DNA of 64,000 bases from Phycisphaerales bacterium (GTDB lineage Bacteria; Planctomycetota; Phycisphaerae; Phycisphaerales; SM1A02). Position 1 is the first letter of the stretch. Every line of letters begins with the position of its first letter. Below, piece by piece: positions 59,247 through 64,000 of the stretch. The notes beneath the pieces were generated by a model, which ran no database searches, was not told the origin of the DNA, and worked only from the letters and a program-made list of their open reading frames with translations. Both the position numbers and the translations under genes were made by a program. Where the stretch lies: the NCBI GenBank assembly GCA_022446905.1, contig JAKVBT010000005.1, forward strand, positions 246,125-310,124, given 5' to 3'.

Positions 59247-61604
59247 ATGGGGCAGGGGTCAAAGGGGTCTGGGGAACGAGAACTTCCGGTGGTGGCACCT
59301 GGCGTGGCCGAACCATGTGGGCATTCGGAAGGCACTGACACTTGTGAGGCATGTGTGATCCGCTGGATCGAACATCGCTCAGCATCCACAGGTGTACGTC
59401 CTACGGCAGAAGACAGAGTTGTCGAATTGTCCGTGCCGGTGCAGGGCATTGATTCACGGCACGACATTCGTCGACTACACCGAAGATTGAGCGGCTTGTC
59501 ATACGCATGGTCCTTTGCTGCTGATGAACGTCTGCTGCGGCTCGTCTTTGATCGTGGCACATGTCCGCTTCACGAAGTTGCCGAGCGATTGGCAACGACG
59601 GGTTGGTCGCTCAACCTTTCCGAGACCGACATTCGATATGACGTGGACGTGTCAAGTGGTGTTGAGGCGCAGGGCCGCTTACGTTTTGGTCATTGGTGCT
59701 GGGTGGTGGTGGGAACGATCTTGCACAACATTGAACTGCTGCTGATGTTGCTTTCAGGGGTGGCGCTCCTGTCCGGATTTCTGACGCACGTTTGGGGTGG
59801 ACCGCCATGGGTCCGCTGGACTTTGCTTGGAGTCAGTGCCGTCTTGTCTAGTACATCGACAATTCGCAGTGCATGGTCCGTCCTGCGGACCTTCAAGGTT
59901 GACGTTGATGTGCTGATGTTTGTTGGGGCCGCAGGCGCTGCTCTTTTGGGGCATCCAGAAGAAGGTGCTTTTCTCCTGTTCCTTTTCGGCCTTGGAACTG
60001 CTGGCGAGCATTTGGCGCTCGCCCGTGCGAAGCATGCAGTGGATTCTTTGTCCAGATTGGCACCTGAGACTGCGACTCGAATTGGGCAAGATGGTCTGCC
60101 TACAGTGGTACCGATTGATGCAATAGAAGTGGGTGATCATGTGGCGATCAGCCCATTTGATCGAGTACCTGTGGATGGAAGCGTTGTGCATGGGGACAGT
60201 GCCATCGATCAGGCTGCGGTCACAGGTGAATCAGTTCCGGTCGATAAGTCAAAAGGGGACGAGGTTTATGCTGGGACCGTCAATGGCGAAGGGGAACTCG
60301 TCGTGGTGGTATTACGGCCGGCTGGTGAAAGCACCATGGCACGCATCATGCGCATGGTGGAAGAGGCGCAAGCAGCCAAGTCGCCCGCTGAGCGATTCAC
60401 GGAGCGGATTGAACAGATCTATGTGCCCATTGTCTTTGTGCTTACTGCCGTGGTCATTCTGCTTCCGCCGCTGGTGCAGTTGGAAACCTGGAATGTCTCG
60501 ATCTATCGTGGCATTGCTTTCTTAGTTGCGGCATCACCATGCGCAATTGCGATTGGGACACCTGCAGCTGTCTTGTGTGGTCTGGCACGTAGCGCGCGAA
60601 TGGGTGTTTTGATGAAAGGCGGGGCTGCGCTAGAGTCCTTTGGCAGGGTCTCTTCCATGGCCTTTGATAAGACAGGGACTTTGACGCAGGGTCAATTGGT
60701 GGTCACGGACATCACGGTATTGGCAGAGGGCTTGGATCAGGACGAGGTTCTTTCAATCGCAGCGGCTGTTGAAGGGTCAGTTCGTCATCCGCTGGCGGAG
60801 GCCATCGTCATGGCGGCGGCCTCCCGTGCGCTGGATCTACCAGACGTGGATGGTGTCCGGCAACATCCTGGGCAGGGCGCGACGGCCGCCCTCGGGGCTG
60901 TTCCTCTGGCCGTTGGGCGGGAATCGCTTGGCGATCCTGGTTCAGAAGGACGATCTGCTGCAACGGCATTGGCCGAGGCGGGCCGAAGCATTGTGTGGGT
61001 GTTCCGTTCTGGTCAGGCAATTGGCCTGATTGGGCTGGCAGACACGGTGCGTCCGGAGGCCAAGGCTGCAATTGCCTCGCTGCGTACCCATGGTCTGTCT
61101 GCCGTGGCGATGCTCACTGGTGACCATGCAGGGACTGCATCGGCCGTTGCGCGAACACTTGGCATCGATGATGTGCATGCCGATCTGATGCCGGATGAAA
61201 AATTGGATGTGATTCAGTCGCTGCAAAGCAAGCGTGGCAGTGTGGCCATGGTGGGTGATGGGGTCAATGATGCGCCGGCACTTGCTGCTGCTGATGTAGG
61301 CATTGCCATGGGTGCTGCTGGTACGAATGTTGCAATGGAAACGGCGGATATTGTTTTGATGGGTAATGACCTTTGCCTTGTGGCAGATGCCTACGAGTTG
61401 TCACAGGCGAGCCGGCGCATGATTCTGCAGAATCTACTGCTGGCCTTGAGCGTGATTTGCATTGTCGCGCCTATGGCCGCGATTGGCGTAGCTCATTTGG
61501 GCCTAGCGGTCATCCTCCATGAGGGCTCAACCATTGTGGTGGTGCTCAATTCCCTGCGGCTCCTGCGTTGGTCTGGCAAGGCGACAACTGCCAGGTCTGC
61601 TTGA
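59247..61604 (+). CDS. P1B-4-type metal-transporting ATPase
   Basis: Heavy-metal P-type ATPase of 785 residues in the inner membrane. The transport helix has SPC (AASPCAIAIGTPAA), not CPC, and a later helix carries HEGST, together the mark of the P1B-4 group that exports Co, Zn, Fe or Ni. The phosphorylation site is DKTGTLTQG, the phosphatase motif VTGESVP, and the hinge GDGVNDAPAL. The N-terminus holds Cys24, His26, Cys33 and Cys36 (CGH, then CEAC), a possible metal site, followed by an HMA-like fold that lacks the usual CxxC. The ribosome site GGAG precedes the ATG. No metal regulator gene lies beside it. Confidence 0.9.
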   Translation: MGQGSKGSGERELPVVAPGVAEPCGHSEGTDTCEACVIRWIEHRSASTGVRPTAEDRVVELSVPVQGIDSRHDIRRLHRRLSGLSYAWSFAADERLLRLVFDRGTCPLHEVAERLATTGWSLNLSETDIRYDVDVSSGVEAQGRLRFGHWCWVVVGTILHNIELLLMLLSGVALLSGFLTHVWGGPPWVRWTLLGVSAVLSSTSTIRSAWSVLRTFKVDVDVLMFVGAAGAALLGHPEEGAFLLFLFGLGTAGEHLALARAKHAVDSLSRLAPETATRIGQDGLPTVVPIDAIEVGDHVAISPFDRVPVDGSVVHGDSAIDQAAVTGESVPVDKSKGDEVYAGTVNGEGELVVVVLRPAGESTMARIMRMVEEAQAAKSPAERFTERIEQIYVPIVFVLTAVVILLPPLVQLETWNVSIYRGIAFLVAASPCAIAIGTPAAVLCGLARSARMGVLMKGGAALESFGRVSSMAFDKTGTLTQGQLVVTDITVLAEGLDQDEVLSIAAAVEGSVRHPLAEAIVMAAASRALDLPDVDGVRQHPGQGATAALGAVPLAVGRESLGDPGSEGRSAATALAEAGRSIVWVFRSGQAIGLIGLADTVRPEAKAAIASLRTHGLSAVAMLTGDHAGTASAVARTLGIDDVHADLMPDEKLDVIQSLQSKRGSVAMVGDGVNDAPALAAADVGIAMGAAGTNVAMETADIVLMGNDLCLVADAYELSQASRRMILQNLLLALSVICIVAPMAAIGVAHLGLAVILHEGSTIVVVLNSLRLLRWSGKATTARSA

Positions 61605-61729
61605 TCCAACACCTCCGTCTTCGCTGAGGCGGGGTTGATTGGCAGAAGTGGGGCAGAATCCATCGTTCCGACCACTCATACAGCTCTCGCCATCGAGCGA
61701 GATCGACAGGTTCGTTACAGTGCCATGCT

Positions 61730-62791
61730 ATGAACAAGAAACTGTTTCAGCGATTGTGTGAGACACCAGGTGTGCCGGGACGCGAAGAGCGCGTTCGAGA
61801 GGTCGTTCGTGGGTCAATCCGCGGTCTGTTCGACGACGTGCGCGAGGATGCTATGGGCTCATTGATTTGTACGCGCAAATCGACCTCCGGGAGTCGCAAG
61901 AAACCTACGCGGGTTTTGCTTTGCGCTCATATGGATGAGATTGGCTTCTATGTACGGCATGTAGATGAGCAGGGCTATGCGTGGGTCAACCCCGCTGGTG
62001 GCTTTGATCCGCGAAACCTGTTCCATCGTCGTGTACTGGTGTGTACAGAGAAGGGGGATCATGTGGGAATTCTCACAGCCGGCGGTAAGCCGGTGCATAT
62101 CTCCTCGCCGGAAGAGCGTAAGCAGATCCCGGAGCCTCTGGGCTTCTATGTAGATTTAGGTATGACTGCTGCGAAGGCGAAGAAGGCAGTGCAGGTCGGC
62201 GACTTCGTGGTGATGCATGAGCCGTTTGAAGAGCAGCCCGAGGCATTTGTCTCCAAAGCCATCGATAACCGCTTTGCCGTTTTCTGCGCTATTGAAGCTC
62301 TTCGTGCTATTGCCAAGAAACGTGGTAAGGCTGGCCAGCATGCATGTGAAATCGTTGTTGCGTTTACCACTCAAGAAGAGGTTGGCCTGCGTGGTGCTTT
62401 CACTGCAGCTGAAGCCGTGGGGGCAGATCTAGGAATCGGGCTTGACGTTACTCTCTGCGCCGATACGCCAGGTGTCCCCGAGGCAGACCGGGTGACCAAG
62501 CGGGGCGATGGTGCTGGAGTGATGTTCATGGACAGTTCCATGATCGCAGATCGGGGACTCGCCGAGGACATCTGCGCACTTGCGAAGCGGCGGAAGATTC
62601 CATTTCAGCGTTGCATTCTGCCACGAGGTGGGCAGGATGGGGCGGCCATTCAGCGGAGTGGGCACGGGGTAAAATGTGCTGCACTTGTGTGTGGTACGCG
62701 CTATGTGCACACTATTACTGAATCAATTCACAAAGGTGACCTGCAGGCCACGATTGATCTTCTGGCTGCATGGTTGTTGAGCGTCAAATAA
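61730..62791 (+). CDS. M42 family metallo-aminopeptidase
   Basis: Cytoplasmic, probably dodecameric TET-type aminopeptidase (glutamyl aminopeptidase / former endoglucanase M group) of 353 residues. The metal ligands are visible in order: His in LCAHMDEIG, Asp in KAIDNRFAV, the catalytic Glu pair in TTQEEVGLRG, Asp in IGLDVTL, and His near the end in RYVHTITE. The N-terminus LCETPGVPGREERVREVV is typical. The gene starts 125 bases after the ATPase gene, and the YceI gene follows after 16 bases, possibly in one transcript. Confidence 0.92.
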   Translation: MNKKLFQRLCETPGVPGREERVREVVRGSIRGLFDDVREDAMGSLICTRKSTSGSRKKPTRVLLCAHMDEIGFYVRHVDEQGYAWVNPAGGFDPRNLFHRRVLVCTEKGDHVGILTAGGKPVHISSPEERKQIPEPLGFYVDLGMTAAKAKKAVQVGDFVVMHEPFEEQPEAFVSKAIDNRFAVFCAIEALRAIAKKRGKAGQHACEIVVAFTTQEEVGLRGAFTAAEAVGADLGIGLDVTLCADTPGVPEADRVTKRGDGAGVMFMDSSMIADRGLAEDICALAKRRKIPFQRCILPRGGQDGAAIQRSGHGVKCAALVCGTRYVHTITESIHKGDLQATIDLLAAWLLSVK

Positions 62792-62807
62792 GAAGGAGCG
62801 CATGGTC

Positions 62808-63410
62808 ATGTTCAAGTTCTTGGTTGCAGGTGTGCTTGTCGTGTCGTCGTTTGTAGCTGTTGAGGATGCCGCAGACACGCCGGTTGCTCCGGTTGAAACA
62901 TGGGAACTGGATACCGTGCACAGCATGGCGCTGTTTCGAGTGCAGCATGTCGGTGCCGGCCAATTCTGGGGCCGATTCAATGACGTTACTGGTAGCGTGG
63001 ATTGGCCAAGGGATGACTCGGTAGCCCCGGAACTCGATGTATCCATCGCCATCGAAAGCGTGGATACCGGCAATGAAAAACTTGATCGACATCTCAAGAG
63101 CCCGGATTTTTTCAATGGGCGTGAGTTTGAGACAGCTACCTTTCGCAGCACCGGCGCCGAACGGGTCGGTGATCGTCAGTGGCGTGTGCGTGGTGACATG
63201 ACGATGCTCGGGCAAACTCGTCCGGTGACCGCAGAATTGGAAGTGACTGGTGTGCGAGGTAATCCCGTACAGGCCAAGGCCGGCTGGGAGGCGATTTTCA
63301 CTATCAAGCGATCTGAATTCGGTATGAACTGGGGGGTCGAGAACGGTGCGCTTGGCGATGAAGTCAAGATCATCGTTGGCCTTGAAGGCAACATCGAACC
63401 GGGACGCTGA
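62808..63410 (+). CDS. YceI family periplasmic protein
   Basis: Exported 200-residue protein with a lipocalin-like fold that binds isoprenoid or other long lipids. The signal peptide is about residues 1-22 (MFKFLVAGVLVVSSFVAVEDA). YceI marks are WELDTVHSMALFRVQHVG, FNDVTGSVDWP, LDRHLKSPDFFNGREFETATF and FGMNWGVENGALGDEVKIIV. Of two ATGs, the second (62808) stands 9 bases after the ribosome site AAGGAG and is preferred over 62802 (3 bases). No cytochrome b561 partner is next to it. Confidence 0.92.
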   Translation: MFKFLVAGVLVVSSFVAVEDAADTPVAPVETWELDTVHSMALFRVQHVGAGQFWGRFNDVTGSVDWPRDDSVAPELDVSIAIESVDTGNEKLDRHLKSPDFFNGREFETATFRSTGAERVGDRQWRVRGDMTMLGQTRPVTAELEVTGVRGNPVQAKAGWEAIFTIKRSEFGMNWGVENGALGDEVKIIVGLEGNIEPGR

Positions 63411-63414
63411 TTTC

Positions 63415-64000
63415 GTGCTTGAGCCAATTTTCTGGAGTGTCCTGCTGCCGGGCTTGTGCGCCGGCGTTCTTGTGGCGTGTGGACTTTTGCCACGTGGGCT
63501 TTCCGGGCTCAGGGTTTGGCGTCGGAGTGTGATTGCATTGGCATTGGGTGGCGCCGCAGCAGGGTCCTTTCTTGGAAGCGTGGGCATGCCCAGTTGGCCG
63601 CCAGCACAAAAATGGCATGCTGTTTTTGCTCTTGTCTTGGCGTTCATTGCAATTGGGATTCTTGATGCATGGCCCAAGCGGGGTGATTGGGCGAGCAGGG
63701 CGTTGTTGGGTCTCGGAGCAGGAGCATTGACGTGGTGGCTGCTTGCGTTGCCAGGTCAGACACCCATGGCCGCTGCAAGTGGTGTGGTGGTGTGTGTTTG
63801 GCTAATCAGCATGCTGGATGGGCAGCGTGCTAGCGTGGCGATGCCGATTGGTGGGTGGGCGGCCGCAACTGCCGTGTCTTTATTGACACTGGTGACGGGC
63901 TCAACGTCGTTGGCACTCATGGCTGGAGCAATCGCTGTGGTGTGCGGCGTACTGATCGTGATTGGCGCAGTGCCAGGCCGAGTCGTTTCTGGTGGTGGGG
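63415..64000 (+). CDS. Multi-pass membrane protein, 5' part (cut by window end)
   Basis: An open frame from a GTG at 63415, 4 bases after the YceI stop, to the end of the window without a stop (195 codons). It begins VLEPIFWSVLLPGLCAGVLV and is almost wholly hydrophobic, with about six helices separated by short basic loops (RGLSGLRVWRRS, then AWPKRGDWASRA). No family is recognised. It may be a transporter or an integral membrane protein with a later soluble domain; the rest lies outside the window. The GTG start is the first plausible one, but no ribosome site is clear. Confidence 0.6.
   Translation, partial: MLEPIFWSVLLPGLCAGVLVACGLLPRGLSGLRVWRRSVIALALGGAAAGSFLGSVGMPSWPPAQKWHAVFALVLAFIAIGILDAWPKRGDWASRALLGLGAGALTWWLLALPGQTPMAAASGVVVCVWLISMLDGQRASVAMPIGGWAAATAVSLLTLVTGSTSLALMAGAIAVVCGVLIVIGAVPGRVVSGGG

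Noticed and set aside
1-64000. CRISPR arrays, insertion sequences, prophage genes, rRNA genes, riboswitches
   Set aside because: None found: no regularly spaced repeats, no transposase or integrase frames, and only one tRNA gene.

Overview
The window is one intact chromosomal stretch with no insertion sequence, prophage, CRISPR array or obvious pseudogene. The organism is most likely a Gram-negative planctomycete of the Phycisphaerae type, probably aquatic. The evidence is a PAPG-type PEP-CTERM-like tail ending in GLAGLAGRRRRR, a secreted-type protein ending in two dockerin-like Asp/Gly repeats, a fibro-slime protein, tandem DUF1080 domains, TPR-sulfotransferases, CRTAC1/ASPIC-UnbV proteins and a tricorn-like protease. 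Outer-membrane functions (RND/OMF tripartite pump, MCE protein, lipoproteins) and peptidoglycan genes (murA, murD) show a Gram-negative envelope. The taxonomic placement is inference from these families.

Layout. 1-7.6 kb: end of pyrD, murD (reverse), two coupled DUF4190 membrane proteins, mlaF- and mlaD-like lipid-transport genes, a SpoU rRNA/tRNA methyltransferase, and murA (reverse). 7.8-14.6 kb: fibro-slime protein, plant-type ferredoxin-NADP reductase, MscS channel, a 33-residue membrane peptide and a tricorn-like protease, the last four reading leftward. 14.7-17.2 kb: the leftward ribosomal operon rplK-rplA-rplJ-rplL, with a recognisable promoter and a strong terminator and with no rpoB behind it. 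17.2-23.2 kb: HAF/dockerin protein and a leftward chain ctp-tsaD-release-factor-like-M20 peptidase. 23.3-27.6 kb: hflX, a nuclease-fold-like unknown, aminopeptidase T, a stand-alone MshEN protein, and tRNA-Phe with its terminator.

27.7-38 kb is the most accessory-looking part: TPR protein, CRTAC1 protein, a divergent trigger factor, a TPR-sulfotransferase, a PEP-CTERM-like protein, a TPR lipoprotein and a second TPR-sulfotransferase with decayed cofactor motifs. 38-41.1 kb is a small polysaccharide cassette: GDP-mannose 3,5-epimerase, WbuB-like glycosyltransferase, formyltransferase. 41.2-43.0 kb holds a class II glutamine amidotransferase and a lipoprotein joining a Cys-phosphatase domain to a cytochrome c'-like domain. 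43.1-49.6 kb is a TetR-controlled tripartite RND efflux operon with a visible operator. 49.7-64 kb: MFS transporter, DUF167, GH38 alpha-mannosidase coupled to a sodium:solute symporter, Bax inhibitor-1 family protein, GYF_2 protein, tandem DUF1080 protein, P1B-4 metal ATPase, M42 peptidase, YceI protein and the start of a membrane protein cut by the window end.

Stop/start overlaps (ATGA, GTGA, TTGA, TGATG) join most neighbouring genes, so translational coupling appears to be a general habit here. The observations most worth following are the phosphatase-cytochrome c' fusion, the active/degenerate TPR-sulfotransferase pair beside CRTAC1 and TPR proteins, the free-standing MshEN protein, the trigger factor without its ribosome-binding signature, and the rplKAJL operon without rpoBC or an rplJ leader.
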